Origin: Bettongia penicillata ogilbyi
Taxonomy: Eukaryota; Chordata; Mammalia; Diprotodontia; Potoroidae
Assembly (NCBI GenBank): GCA_023548195.1
Contig: JAJHZJ010000335.1
Coordinates: forward strand, 4,869,967 to 4,933,966
Reading direction: 5' to 3'
DNA length: 64,000 nucleotides
The translations under genes were made by a program, and so were the position numbers. The notes beneath the pieces were generated by a model. That model saw only the letters and a program-made list of their open reading frames with translations, was not told the DNA's origin and did not search any database. Shown piece after piece: positions 23,406 through 34,849 of the stretch (positions are counted from its first letter, which is position 1; every line of letters begins with the position of its first letter).

Positions 23406-23559
23406 TCCCTTCAGTAAAGCTCAAAGAACATCTCTCAAGTTACAGAGGGGTTGTGAACAGGATTGTGGAAGGAATTCCCATTGGAGACACAATTTCAGGT
23501 CCAATTCCCATTCTGGAGACTAATCCAAAAGGGTCAGTTCTTTTTGGGCTCAATTTCCT

Positions 23560-23765
23560 CTCCTCCTTCAAGTTTCCTTCTATAGGAAGGCCCAAGGGCT
23601 AAGAGCCTCCCTTCCTGTATGTCTTCCATACATTCTTCCTTCTGTACTTGCATCTATCCATCGTGATGACCTAAGGGCCTGGAGAGGGGGGATTTTTTCA
23701 TTCTTTTGTGTTGGAATTCTCACAGCCTAGCTCAGAGCCTGGTTCATAGTAGGGAATTACTAAGA
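23560..23765 (+). repeat. Diverged L2 LINE 3' end
   Basis: The terminal 'cagagcctggttcatagtag' with 'ggaattactaa' resembles the L2 end. The preceding C/T-rich sequence is compatible but diverged. Confidence 0.4.
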
Positions 23766-24546
23766 TCTGGCTTGTGGCATAGCTGGTCTTCCCAAAATGT
23801 GGGTAAAAAGGGGTGAACAGGACTCGAGTGGAAGTCCCAATGAAATGAAATGAACCATAGTAAATTAGGATGATCCTTTGCCTGCACAGCTCCTAAATGA
23901 GTCCAAAGGGCAGCAGTAGGACTGCTGGTGAGGGGAGAAGCTTCAGGCCCCAAGCTAATGCAGCTGATGCAAAGGCCTCCCAGCCCCCTTCCACAGATGC
24001 TGAAAGCACACAAAACACTCCCAGGAACAACAAACCCTTATTAAGATAAAATCAAAAGAGGGTCTCCTGCAGGGGCCTTGGAATCCCAAGCAGATTCAAA
24101 GGAGCTTCTATTCCGCAGGAAGGGGAGACCACCAACACCTGGGAGGCAGAGAAGGGTAGTAGGGAGGTCAGCTCAAGTAAGGTGTTCTCTTTGGAGTCTT
24201 GAAGGCATCAAGGAATTTAAGAGGTGTGTGTACATGAGAGGGGAGAAGGAAAGAAGACAGACCCAAGCAAAATACGGTGTCCTGGGTGGGAACTGTTTAA
24301 CAGCTTTCTCTTTAAGACTTTGAAAAGATCAGTTTTACGGATGCCTTTTGTGCACACACAGCACCTCCACCTTGAGTGAACCTTTCCTGGTAACAGAGCA
24401 AAACTGTAAACCTGTGGCCACGTCATGTCCTCTTCACTTTGTCCCAAGTTGTTTGGGGATTTTTGAAACCAATATCCTCATTTCTGAATACACTTCCTCC
24501 CCTCCCCAGGTAGCCACCCTTTGTCTGGAAGAATGAAAAAGAAAAG

Positions 24547-24597
24547 CGGGGAGTGGGGTGGGGGAGGGGGGGGTGAGGTGGGGGGGAAGGGGGGGCC
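24547..24597 (+). repeat. G-rich block with G-quadruplex potential
   Basis: About 50 bp contain at least six runs of four or more G separated by 1-6 nt, directly followed by CCC. On the plus strand this exceeds the usual G4 rule. The gene is transcribed from the other strand, so the nascent RNA would be C-rich and the template strand G-rich. Confidence 0.8.
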
Positions 24598-24919
24598 CAC
24601 AACTAGCCACCATGCCAGATAGTTCTCACAGTATGTGCGGTGTCCCAGGGTCCCCGAGTGAGGCGCTTTCCCTTTCTCATGTCTTCCCAGGGGCTCGGTT
24701 TGCTGGGTATCACCACAGCAGATCTGCATAGCCTGCAGTCCACCAAAGGATTTCAGGTGGGGAGAACATTCCAGAGGCTTTCATGAGCTGGCTGAATTCC
24801 TTCAGTGGGCTGCAGCATTCAGTTTTATTTTTCCCTCTCTTTGCTCTTTTGAAGGGGAAGGATGACTCAAGGAGAAAGGAGCTGAGGGACTCTAATGGAC
24901 TTGTTCCCACACTTGGACT

Positions 24920-25025
24920 TTCACCGACTGTATCCCATTAGAATTTAGGGACTATTTCACTTCTGGTACATGAATGTACAGAGCCTGGCATAGAGTAGGC
25001 ACTTAGTAAATGCCTTTTGACTGAC
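24920..25025 (+). repeat. L2 LINE 3' end
   Basis: 'agaatttagggactatttca', 'cagagcctggcatagagtag' and 'gcacttagtaaatgcctttt' form the L2 terminus in sense. Confidence 0.75.
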
Positions 25026-25029
25026 AGCA

Positions 25030-26175
25030 CACGAAATCAGAGACACCCAGGTGCTGAGATCTACAACCCTTTTTTTCTTCCTGTTGCCCTTGAAAGTTTC
25101 TCGCTTGCCAAGTGGGGCTTAGAGAGCAGACAATCATAGGTTTTGGTTTTACCCAAAGAGATTTGAGACATCTCAGCTGTCATGTTGGGAATGAGGAGTA
25201 GGGAGCCACTGCGATCAAGCTAAGCCTTTCTGTTCATTGTGTAGTGTCTGGGGTTGGGCATTAATGGGAGGCAGCGGCAGCAGGCTAGCAGGACTCAAGA
25301 CACAATATCTGGTGCCTAGGACCAGAGTGGAAATAACTGATGCCATCACTGTGGAAAAAAACGGATTCTGGAATAGACGTGGGGATTGGAGGGTGAAGAT
25401 GAGAGAAAGCCCCGAGACCCCAGGACTCAGCTGTCATGTGTCATGTGTCCTGGGAAGGCCGGCGATGGCAGAGAAATCTCCCTCCCAGGTCTTTCCCAGA
25501 CACCCATTTCTCACTGTTTATTATTTTTTCATAATTTGTGGACAAGTGCAGTTTGGGAATTCCTGGCCATACCACAAGAAATGGGAAGGTAAACAGGAAA
25601 TGTCTGGGAAAAGAGATGGAGATAAAAGGTTCCACGTGGTGTGTTTAATGTTTTTCCTTTCCTTTTTTCTATAGGTAGTAAACTCCATTATCCCACTGAG
25701 CATCTATGAGGACACATACATGTGGCAGTCACCGACGATGAAAGGAGATGCTGGATGTGAGCTGGAGATTCATAGAATTGTGGGTTTTAAGCGTTGTTGG
25801 TTTTTTGTTTTTTAACATTCTCAGTAATATTTCTAGCATAATTCTGAATCTGGTCATTATGGACTTAAATTTTTCAGCACCACGGTTGAAGTTGAGTGTC
25901 ATGCTGAGGTGAGGGAAGAGAGGGCAGCCTAGGTGTTTGCAGGTGGGATGCATTCTGGTGGCCAGAGGAGACATTGCAGCATTTTGGGAGACATTTCCTT
26001 GCATGAGCCAGATAGACTCCGACATATACTTGACTGGTGGCTTGAGAAGTAGACCACCTGGAGGACTCATACTCCCTTGCTGGATAATTAACATAGTGAC
26101 ATGTCGAGTTTCTATATGTTCAAGGAAGACAGCACATTAACTAATCTAGACCGTTTATGATGCAACGCCACTAAT
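25030..26175. other. Unassigned intronic sequence
   Basis: No gene or repeat is recognised. The open frame at 25237-25674 has no recognisable domain. Confidence 0.35.
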
Positions 26176-26179
26176 ATGG

Positions 26180-27130
26180 TACCTCAAGTGTCACATGGAA
26201 TCCACATAAAGTTTAAGACCGAGTCTCTAACTATTATATGGCAGCAAAATGCAGGTGTATGCACTTACCCTACGCATGTTTTGTCCCAGTGGTCTCTCAG
26301 CCTGAAGAGGCAGTCAGTCATGTTTCATTATCTGTTCTCTAGGACTGAGACTGGACATTCCACTTACTTAAGAGTCTGGCTTTCATTTAGGGTTCTTTTC
26401 ATTTATATTATTATAGTCACTGTCGCTCTCCTGGTTCTGCTTATTTCAATTTATAAATATCTTCTCTCATTTCTCTGAATTCTTCATATATTATTCTGAT
26501 TTCTTGTTGAACAGCAACAGTTCACTGCATACATATGTCACTATCCATTCATTCCTGCAACAATTTTGTTTCCTGTTCCAAAAGTGCTGCTATGAATTTT
26601 TCAGTATGTACTGGGGCCTTGTTGGAATAACTATGCCCAGTGATGTGAGCTAGGTGATGGATGTAAGTAACCTTGTCATCATTCTCATGACATTTCAGAC
26701 TGCTGTGCAGTGATATTGGCTGTGTGATATTACCAAACTTGGGATGAACATGATTAAAATCATTGTGTAGAATGCTATGGCTCAGTTGTATAATGTGCAG
26801 TACCATAGATGCTACACACAGGTTCACCTATAGCAAAATAGCACATTGATTTTTCAATGTGCTAATGTGCTCATTAACAGTGTTAATGTACTCATTTTTG
26901 GTTATCTTTTCCAACTTTCTAGATGTAAGCTGATTTGCGTTTCTCTTAGCAATGACTTGGAACTTTCCCCCCCCCCCAAATGATAGCTGATAGTTTATAA
27001 TCCTTTTGAAGACTGTTCTTATCCTTTGACCATTTATGTACTGGGGGATAACTCTGAATCTTACATATTTCATTCAATTCTCTGTAAATCTTGGATTACA
27101 GATAAGGGAGAAAGCTTGATCTGTGATTTC
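26180..27130 (-). repeat. Old L1 LINE, ORF2 C-terminal part and 3' end, antisense
   Basis: On the minus strand, 'cagagttatcccccagtaca' plus 'taaatggtcaaaggataaga' (27010-27060) match a conserved L1 ORF2 stretch. Then come 'attcatagcagcacttttgg' near 26590 and 'aataagcagaaccaggagag' near 26430, in L1 3' order. Two consecutive minus open frames (26549-27073) fall in it and are diverged L1. An 11-base C run at 26967-26977 is not explained by L1. Confidence 0.65.
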
Positions 27131-27217
27131 ATTAGTACAGGAAAATCCCAGGTGAGGAAACTTCCTTTACAAATGAAAGTTGAAACCATCTTTGCTACTT
27201 ATAGTCTTAGAGAGCAG

Positions 27218-27330
27218 CCTAGAACAGAAGTTCTTGAACATTTTGTTTTCAGGATCTCCCAAAGAGCTTTTACTTATGTGGGTTGTATCTAATGAATTTT
27301 TTTTTTTTACTATACTAGGAATTAAAACAT
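27218..27330 (+). repeat. Ancient interspersed repeat, family not assigned
   Basis: 'cccaaagagcttttacttat', then 'gtgggttgtatcta' and 'actaggaattaaaac', matches a mammal-wide old repeat that I recognise but cannot name with confidence (probably a DNA-transposon MER type). Confidence 0.4.
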
Positions 27331-27409
27331 CTTGGAATTATGGAAATAGTTTTGACCTCTTAGAACTCAGGGAGCCCAAGAGGATCTCCAGACCATGCCT
27401 AGAAGATGG

Positions 27410-27530
27410 CTGGACTAGAGCACTGAGAGGTTAAGTGATTTGCCCAAGTTGCATGTATTGTAGGCAAGACTTGAACTCAGGTCCTTCTGGCTTCAAGACT
27501 CTTTATTCACTGTCACATAGCCTCTAAATA
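27410..27530 (-). repeat. MIR-type SINE, antisense
   Basis: 'gagaggttaagtgatttgcc', 'gacttgaactcaggtccttc' and 'caagactctttattcactgt' are in antisense MIR order, including the tRNA-like head. Confidence 0.75.
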
Positions 27531-27539
27531 CAAACCTTA

Positions 27540-28645
27540 GATATCAAAATTTTATTAGTGATAGTTGATAAGACTATCCCATTCTTCTTAGCCAACCTGA
27601 ATTTTGTTCATGTAAAAACTTTTAAGTTTTATATAATTAAAATGTTCTAACTTGTCTTTTATGATTCTCTCCATCCTTAGTACTGTTAGGAATTTTATAA
27701 CAAGCCACAGCTGCAAAAGATACTTTCTTCCATTCTCCTCAGATTGTTTTAAATGATGTGATCTTCTGTATTTGGGCTATGTATCCATTTGGTCATTATT
27801 GTGGTGTATGGTGTAAGATGCTGGGCTAGACCCAACTTCTGCCAGCATAGGTCTGGCCCCTATCATTCCACCTGACTACTCAACAAACAGCTCTCCAGTT
27901 TTCAATCGTTCTCATTGAAGAGTCAGTAAGTCAATACACATTCATGAAATGTCTACCATGTGCCAGGAACTGGCACAATGAAAGGCAGAACACAGCCCTG
28001 GCCTCAAGGAGCTCCCAGTTTAACGGGCAGAAGGAGTCCTTCCAGCATGTTCTTAGGAACAAGCTTATGTTCTTGGTTTAATTGACTGGGCCACTGTTTT
28101 TTACTGCTTCTGGATCTTGATTATCTTGTTTGTTCTACTGGCCTACCTTACCATTTTTGTACCAAATAACTTTGATCTGGTCATTCTTACGCCCCTCACA
28201 CAACTGCTTTTTTAATTATTTTCCTTAAGATCCTAAACTTCTGTTCTTCTGAATGAATTCTGCTATTTTTCCAGCTCAATTGAGTCCTCCCTGGGTAATT
28301 TGGCTGGTATATCATACTAAATCTATAAATGACTTTAGTGGTATTATCATTTACATTACATTGGTACAATCTAACCATAAGCAATGAATCTCTTTCCAAT
28401 TATTAAATCTGCCTTTATTTCTGTAAATAATCTTTAGAGTTGTATTTCGTCTATGTCATGAAGGTATCTTGATTAACAACAGAAATTTTATGTATCGAAT
28501 GGCAATTCTGAATTTGTAAGAGCTCTTACTATTGTCTTCTCATCATTTGTTTGGTAATGTATAAAGAATGAGGATGATTTTTGTGGATTTGTTTGACAGC
28601 CTCCAACTGTGATGATTCTATGAGGTTTTCCAGGTAGACTATCAT
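27540..28645 (-). repeat. L1 LINE ORF2 fragment, antisense, interrupted by L2
   Basis: Antisense L1 ORF2 blocks occur in order: 'atccatttggtcattattgt', 'ggtgtaagatgctgggctag' and 'ctctccagttttcaatcgtt', then after the L2 insert (27925-28030) 'accatttttgtaccaaataa', 'aagatcctaaacttctgttc', 'tccaattattaaatctgcct' and 'atgtcatgaaggtatcttga'. These correspond to the RT-to-C-terminal part of ORF2 with its 3' end missing. Confidence 0.7.
27925..28030 (-). repeat. L2-like 3' end within the L1 fragment, antisense
   Basis: 'tgtctaccatgtgccaggaa' and 'gcctcaaggagctcccagtt' are the inverted L2 terminus, splitting the L1 ORF2 fragment. L2 is generally older than L1 copies, so this may instead be a junction of two L1 pieces flanking older sequence. 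Confidence 0.6.
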
Positions 28646-28654
28646 GTCATCTAC

Positions 28655-28728
28655 ACTTGCACTTTCAGGACTCAGCACAGCACCTGGCACATTATAGCTG
28701 CTTAATGCACACTTGTTGATTGATCTGG
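28655..28728 (+). repeat. L2 LINE terminus
   Basis: 'cagcacctggcacattatag' then 'cacttgttgattgatctg' matches the L2 3' terminus. Confidence 0.6.
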
Positions 28729-28739
28729 AAACAGGGATA

Positions 28740-29280
28740 ATTTTGTCTCCTTTGTCTTCTGTTCAACAAATAATAGGCATTAATCTTGGCCCAACAAGAG
28801 GTTCTCCTCTCTGAAGATGATAAATCTCATCTGTGTGCAAAGAAGCCTAGTGAGAATAAGAACCAGGAATCTGCCATACAAAGGAATGTGTGATTCTCTA
28901 TGGTTTGTTCAGTAGCACATGTTAGAAACAGGAAAACTCCCCTGCACAGTTTTTTGGATAAAAGAACTGTGGGACCTTTAACTGTAAGCACAAAAGTTAA
29001 AAGGACTAGTGAAGGTTGCCAGTCTTGGCCTTAAAATTGACCTGTGGGTCCCATGTAGCTTCTTGATTTTGCACTTCCCAGTTTCTCCAGGCAATTTCCC
29101 TAAGGAAAGCTAAGGAAATCCCGAACAAACAGAAATCTGGAAACTGGTCTTCCTTGTGGTCTTTACTGTGCTAGGGCTTGACAAGGAACGGGGCTAATAA
29201 GCCTGATGTCCTTGACCCTGACTCAACCTACCCATAGAAGAAAGGGATAGCCTGAGTTAGGAGAAATGCTTATCGGATTC
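28740..29280. other. Unassigned intronic sequence
   Basis: No gene or repeat is recognised. Confidence 0.35.
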
Positions 29281-29290
29281 AAATTCATTT

Positions 29291-29349
29291 TTGAAAAGTC
29301 TTGAATTTTGAAAAGTCTTGAATTTCATTTTTGAAAAGTCTTGAATTTT
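29291..29349 (+). repeat. Three short tandem copies of a TTGAAAAGTCTTGAATT motif
   Basis: The motif occurs at about 29291, 29308 and 29331 with near-perfect identity. The third copy forms the left target-site duplication of the adjacent L1. Confidence 0.85.
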
Positions 29350-30347
29350 CCCAGTTGATAAATGGTCAAAGACTATAAACAGGCAGTTTTCATAGGAAGA
29401 AATTAAAGCTCTCTATGGTCATATGAAAAAATCCTCCAAATTACTGTTGATTAGAGAGATGCAAATCAAAACAACCCTGAGGTACCACATCACAACTATC
29501 AGATGGGCTAACATGACACAACGGCAAGATGATGAATGTTGGAGAAGACGTGGGAGAGTTGGAACCCTAATTCATTGTTGGTGAAGCTGTGAGCTGATCC
29601 AACCCTTCTGGAGAACAATTTGCAACTATGCCCAAAGGGCTAAAAAATGTGCATACCCTTTGACCCAGCAATACTGCTTCTAGGGATGCATCCCAAAGAG
29701 ATCATAAAAATGGGAAAGGGTCCCACATGTACAAAAATATTTATAGCAGCTCTCTTTGTGGTGGCTAAAAACTGGAAACCAAGGGAATGCCCATCAATTG
29801 GGGAATGGCTGAATAAATTACGGTATATGAATGTAATGGAATACTGTTGTGCTCTAAGAAATGATGAACAGGAAGACTTCAGAGAGGCCTGGAAGGACTT
29901 ATATGAACTGATGCTGAGTGAAAAGTGCAGAACCAAGAGAACTTTGTACACAGCAACAACCACAGGGTGTAAGGAATTTTTCTGGTAGACTCGGTACTTC
30001 ATTGCAACGCAAGGACTTAAATAATTCCCAAAGGTCTCTTGAGGCAAAATACCTTCCACATCCAGAGAAAGAACTATGGAATTCAATTGCAGAATGAAGT
30101 AGACCATTTTCTTTTGTACTATGTTTTGGCTTGTTTTATGATTTCTTCCAAGCATTTTAACTTCTATGCAACATGACTAAGGTGAAAATGTATTTAGTAG
30201 GAATGTTTGTGTAGAACCTATATAAAATTGTATCCCATCTCAGGGAGGGGGGGGGGAAGAAGGGGAGGGAGAGGAAAAATCTAAATTAAGTGGAAGTGAT
30301 TGTAGAACACTGAAAGTAAATAAAATAACAATAATAAAGTATAAAAA
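29350..30347 (+). repeat. 5'-truncated L1 LINE (ORF2 C-terminus and 3'UTR) with target-site duplication
   Basis: It starts within ORF2 at 'cagttgataaatggtcaaag' and runs through 'atgcaaatcaaaacaaccct', the ORF2 C-terminus and a 3'UTR with 'gggaggggggggggaagaag'-like G-rich sequence, ending in A-rich 'aaagtataaaaa'. Flanks are GAAAAGTCTTGAATT (29333-29347) and GAAAAGGCTTGAATT (30348-30362), a 15-bp duplication with one mismatch. This is classic target-primed insertion. Confidence 0.85.
29647..29988 (+). pseudogene. L1 ORF2 C-terminal fragment, still open for about 110 codons
   Basis: The translation includes PFDPAILLLGMHPKE, CTKIFIAALFVVAKNW, CPSIGEWLNKLRY and VMEYCCALRNDEQ, the well-known C-terminal region of L1 ORF2p. 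The catalytic endonuclease and RT domains are absent because of 5' truncation, so it cannot mobilise. The open frame suggests a fairly recent insertion compared with other L1 pieces here. Confidence 0.85.
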
Positions 30348-30362
30348 GAAAAGGCTTGAATT

Positions 30363-30615
30363 CCTCCCTTCCTCCCTCCCTCCCTTCCTTCCTTCCTTCC
30401 TTCCTTCCTTCCTTCCTTCCTTCCTTCCTTCCTTCCTCCCTCCTTTCCTTCCTTCCTTCCTCCCTTCCTCCCTCCCTCCCTCCCTCCTTTCCTTCCTTCC
30501 TCCCTTCCTCTTTCCTTCCTTCCTTCCTTCCTTCCTTCCTTCCTTCCTTCCTTCCTTCCTTCCTTCCTTCCTTCCTTCCTTCCTTCCTTCCTTCCTCCCT
30601 TCCTTCCTTCCTTTT
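30363..30615 (+). repeat. (TTCC)n microsatellite, about 250 bp
   Basis: Nearly pure TTCC units with some CCC interruptions start at the right target-site duplication of the L1. The transcript strand carries GGAA repeats. Open frames of the type (SFLP)n or (KEGR)n over it are artefacts. Confidence 0.95.
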
Positions 30616-30619
30616 TCTC

Positions 30620-33600
30620 ACCTCCTGATTGTAATTGTCTAAAATGAGAGATGTTCCCTGTAATTCCTCTCTGTCAGATGGCTTTGCTCCCTGCTGTCCT
30701 TGATCTGCGCGCTGATGCTAGTTCTCTGTCTCTCAGATACCACAAGCTGCTAAAAGAGACTGACCTGTGAGTCAGAGGAAAGGAGTCCAAGGCCAAGGGT
30801 TAGGGCTGAGGGAGTGCATATTGCAGACATGAGGGGAGAGGCAGGAGCAGGGGCAGGTGGTGGCCAGGCTGCTGCACTGCTGTCTTACCTCCTGAAGCTG
30901 TCCCATTTTTCAAGGATGGCTAATTGGTGGGACCAGCCCTGGGAAGGAAGGAGTGCAGGATGTCCAAAATGTAGCAGTGTCTCACACTTCCTCATCTCAA
31001 GGCACCGCTGTCTGGCAGTAACCAGCAATGGAATGGGGAGAATTCTGTTGGATTGTCCAACGTATCCGACCCACAAATGAGCAGTGAGGAAAACAGTTTT
31101 TTAAAAACAACCCTGGAATTTTTAATCAGTTAATCTGACACACAACAGAGACACCAACACGCAGCCACCTCTAAAGGCAAAGTTCCAGATTTCAGGAAAG
31201 GTCCAAATTCCTGATCTAAGCTCAAGCCTCAATTTCCTGAGCCATTAGGGTGGGCATGGAGCACAGAGACCAAAGGGGAGATGGGATGGAAGATCTCCGG
31301 GTGCAGTAGCCCACATTCTGAGGAAGGGAGGATGCAGGGAGGAACCCAAAGCCTGTCCTGCTTCAGAAAGAAAGATTGTTCAGTCTTCTAAGCAGCTGAT
31401 AATTTGAAGATTGAACTGTGGTTGGAATATCACAGATCTTAAATTTAGGTTGCAAATGAGAGAGAGCCGTCCCACAGTGGGATACTTCACTGACCTTGTC
31501 CCCTTGGATTTCCAGTCGCTGGGATCCTCCATGACAGATACTGAGATCCATGAGATCCTTGCCTCTCCAAGCCCTCCCTCCACAGCTGTTAGGGACGGCT
31601 GGACTCTGGAATGTGTTTGCAAAAGCTTTTCTGTTTACTGGGACATGTTTATCCCACTATTTACTTCTTGGTGACTATTTCTGGGATTTAGAACTGAATA
31701 AACAGATGGATTCCATAGAGGAAAGCAGGCTGAACGCCAACTTGTACATCTATCTCCATCATAGCCTGTGTATGGCAAATGGTACATATCCAAACAGCTG
31801 GGATGGTTTGGGATGGAAACAAGGGGACAGTATTTTCTGGATGATAGAACTCCTGCTGTTCCAGGTGTGCCTCGACTGCTGGAGGAGGAAGGATGAGTCT
31901 CTATTTCTTGATCTGCCTTAGGCCAGATGGTTTTGTGTGCTAGTCCCAGACCTGTGACCTCAGTTTCATTTCCTGGCCTCTGGCTGTGGCGATTCAAAGC
32001 TGTGCCAGATGAAAAAGTGTTGTTTAATATTTATATTGTGCTTATTTGATATGTGTGGGGTGCTTATAACATGCTGAGTGTTTGCATTGTCTAAGCAACA
32101 TCCACTATTGTTGTCCAATCTATACAGACTGTGCTGTTTCAGATGCCCCAATATTAAAAGGATGTCCCAGAGGCTGGTAGGGAGCTTTCAGAAATTGTGG
32201 AGAGCTTGCAATGTTTTCAGGACTGTGAATGCATGGCCGAAGAGGGATCAGGCAGTGACCAAGCTGCTGCTCCAATGAAATGAGGACTACTGAGCTTCAG
32301 TAAAGGGCTCTGACTGTCAACCACAGGAAATCCACTGGGATCACCTGGCTGGGCTGCACCTGAGCATAGCAGGGAAAGAGCTCACGTATATTTCAGTACG
32401 TCATAGTCCTAAGGCTTTTTGGAGAGGTTTCTGATACATGTAAAGGGAACATTCTCTAAGGATATCCTAGTTTGTTCCATGGAGTATGGTTCTGGTAGAT
32501 ATTTCAAAGGCCCCCAGAATAATTCTTTTAAATGACTGTGGACAAAAGGTGACAATACTGACAAATCAAGTTAAAATGGCTATCATCTAGCCAAATGCAC
32601 TCTCCACGATTAAAATGTAGCCAAAGGCTGTTTTAGGGGGAGATCAGTCTGGATTCATCAGGCTCAGGTGACTCAAAGACAAGAGCATTAAATAATTAGT
32701 CTCCAATAGACTGAGGTACTGTATGTAACAGGACCTTCTGAAAAATGGACAAAAGATCCTGTGTCTGACAAAGGCCTGTGGCCCTTTCTACTACACTGGG
32801 CAATGAGCGAGGGATGCTGCTGGGGAGATGAAAAGGAGTGGCTTCTCTGCAGTAAGCAGAGCCCAGGGAGGAGGGTTCCAGGACAGGCTTACAAAACCTC
32901 TTTAAGAATGCAATCCAGAGGCTTGGATTCCAGGAACATGAAGAACAATAAACAGCCTATTAATCTGAGTTTTCTGGTTTGCCTGAATGTACAAAGCAGC
33001 AACCTCTTGGCTCTGGCAAAGGCCCTGCCTGCACACGGCTGCCTCACAACGCAATGTTGTTTCTCTCCTAGTAAGCACAATTCTTCACTGGAAAAATGAC
33101 AAGGCCTCATGATCACTGATGGTTTCAGCACGGGCTGCCCAGTCCAAACCTGGGGTGCAAATGATTCTCAACAGCATTGCCTTGTTTGGCCCTGAGAGGG
33201 CCTAATCCTGGGACTCTGGACTCCAGGGAGCACCGTGGCCCAGTGAGCCTCAGTTAAGAAACAGTCATCTGTCTGCCTCCTTCTGAGCAGACCTGACAGC
33301 CTCAAGCCTGGGAAAGTCAGGCCCAATTTCAATGACTTCCCATTCTTGGTTACTTGGTGGCAGAAAGGGTTCCTCCATGGGTGGGCTTTGGGTGGGCACC
33401 ATTCTACACAGATTTTCCTGGATGACCAAGAAGGAAAGAAGGAACAAGAGAAGCATTTGTTTTTTTGATCCTTCTGTTTTGTGAACTTATAAAACGGTGT
33501 GAGGTTATTGGTTTTAAGATAATGATAACATGAGTTTCATAACATGTCTGTTTCTCCTTCCAGGAAATTGTAAACGAAGTAGCTGATAATCTCAGTAATA

Positions 33601-34000
33601 AATCAGTTCAGTTGGTCGGTTCAGGGCTAATGAGGCCAAGGTCATGGACACCAGTCTTAGGGAACTATTTATATAGAGTTTCCCCATGTTCCATGGCCAC
33701 AAACCACACCTTTCATCTTGTACATGTATATAGGTGAGCAGAGTGTGGCTAATTCATACCAGGTGCTAACATGCACCCTGTCACAATCAAGTTGGAGCGC
33801 CATCTTTCCAAATGGAGGTTAACCCCACAGTCAATGGTTCTTTTCTGAAGGAAGGTGGTGAGGAAGGAGAGTTGTTTTAGACCTAGGATTTGGCCCCCAC
33901 CCCTCTCCCCAAGATTTCTAAGCTCTCAGTAATTTCCAGTCTTAAGAGTGTCGAGGGACACCAACATGGGGAGGGGCACCACTTAAATGGACCTCAGAGG
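30620..34000. other. Unassigned intronic sequence
   Basis: About 3.4 kb with no recognised repeat or exon. Open frames (for example 31411-31674, 31550-31921 and 31635-31997) overlap on both strands and have no recognisable domain. Confidence 0.35.
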
Positions 34001-34135
34001 GTAGCCAATATAATCCTCTCATTTTCTACATGAGGACACTGATCCTATGAGAATTAAGTATGTAATGTAAAATGTAATTCAGGTGCAAAGATTCAAGAAT
34101 CAGCGCTCTTCCCACTGTCACACACTGCCTCCCTT
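34000..34135 (-). repeat. Weak MIR-like fragment, antisense
   Basis: 'atcctctcattttctacatg' with 'aggacactgatcctatgag' and a terminal 'cttcccactgtcacacactg' resembles a heavily diverged inverted MIR. Confidence 0.4.
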
Positions 34136-34734
34136 GATGGGAGTGAAGATTTGGATTTTTAATAACTCTAATGCTGACAGCCCTACAATTCTGTCTTCGG
34201 AGCAGCTGCTCTGTGCTCAGGGCCAGACAAAAACACACCTTCTATGAGGAAGGCACATTCTCAGAAAGACACAGAGCAGGCATTCTCCCAAGTGCAGAAT
34301 GGCTACAAAGGAGCTTGATCGCCTTCTCCTTCACTTCTTAAGCAGATCAAGAGGCCACAGACCCTAGCTAGCCAGCAATAGGGCTCTGGCACCCATGGGA
34401 TCCATGGGAGTCGGTGCTCTAGAAGGCTCTGGGGGGGCATTCCTCTCTGCCAGAGGCAATGGCAATGCTGGGTCATGCTAGAGTGGCCCCTCTTCCCCTG
34501 GGTATCATGCACTGTCCTCGAGGCCTCAGCCCCATCTTTGCTTCGCATATACAGGCTCTGCCTGTTAAGACAAACATGTGTGATCTGAAGCCTATGAAGA
34601 TCTGTTCTCAGACCTGGTCTCACTGCTACCTTCCTGGGGTCATGAAATGACACGCATTCCAAGCAGCTCAGGAGCTAACCCCTTCTGCCCTGTAACAGTG
34701 TGCATTGTCAATCAGTCCTCTCAGACTGCCACCC

Positions 34735-34845
34735 AGCAATACCTCAGTGCACTGCTGAGAGGTGAACCCCATTAATATTGATGAGATGCAGCTCATTAAC
34801 CTCATTTTATGTTTATTTACAACCATTCTTCTCATATGCTAATAA
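34735..34845. other. AT-rich block with homeobox/octamer-like motifs, possibly conserved
   Basis: The sequence contains ATTAATATTGATGAG, GCTCATTAACCTCATTTTAT and ATGCTAATAAG within about 100 bp, in otherwise non-repetitive DNA. Closely spaced TAAT cores and an octamer-like ATGCTAAT are common in intronic enhancers. This is inference from motif density alone. Confidence 0.25.
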
Positions 34846-34849
34846 GTGA

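Noticed and set aside
26549..27073. Two consecutive minus-strand open frames that looked like a processed pseudogene of a host protein
   Set aside because: Upstream and downstream minus-strand sequence matches L1 ORF2 and its 3' region in the right order, so this is a diverged antisense L1.
30286..30628. Lys/Glu/Arg/Gly and Ser/Phe/Leu/Pro repeat proteins
   Set aside because: Direct translations of the TTCC/GGAA microsatellite.
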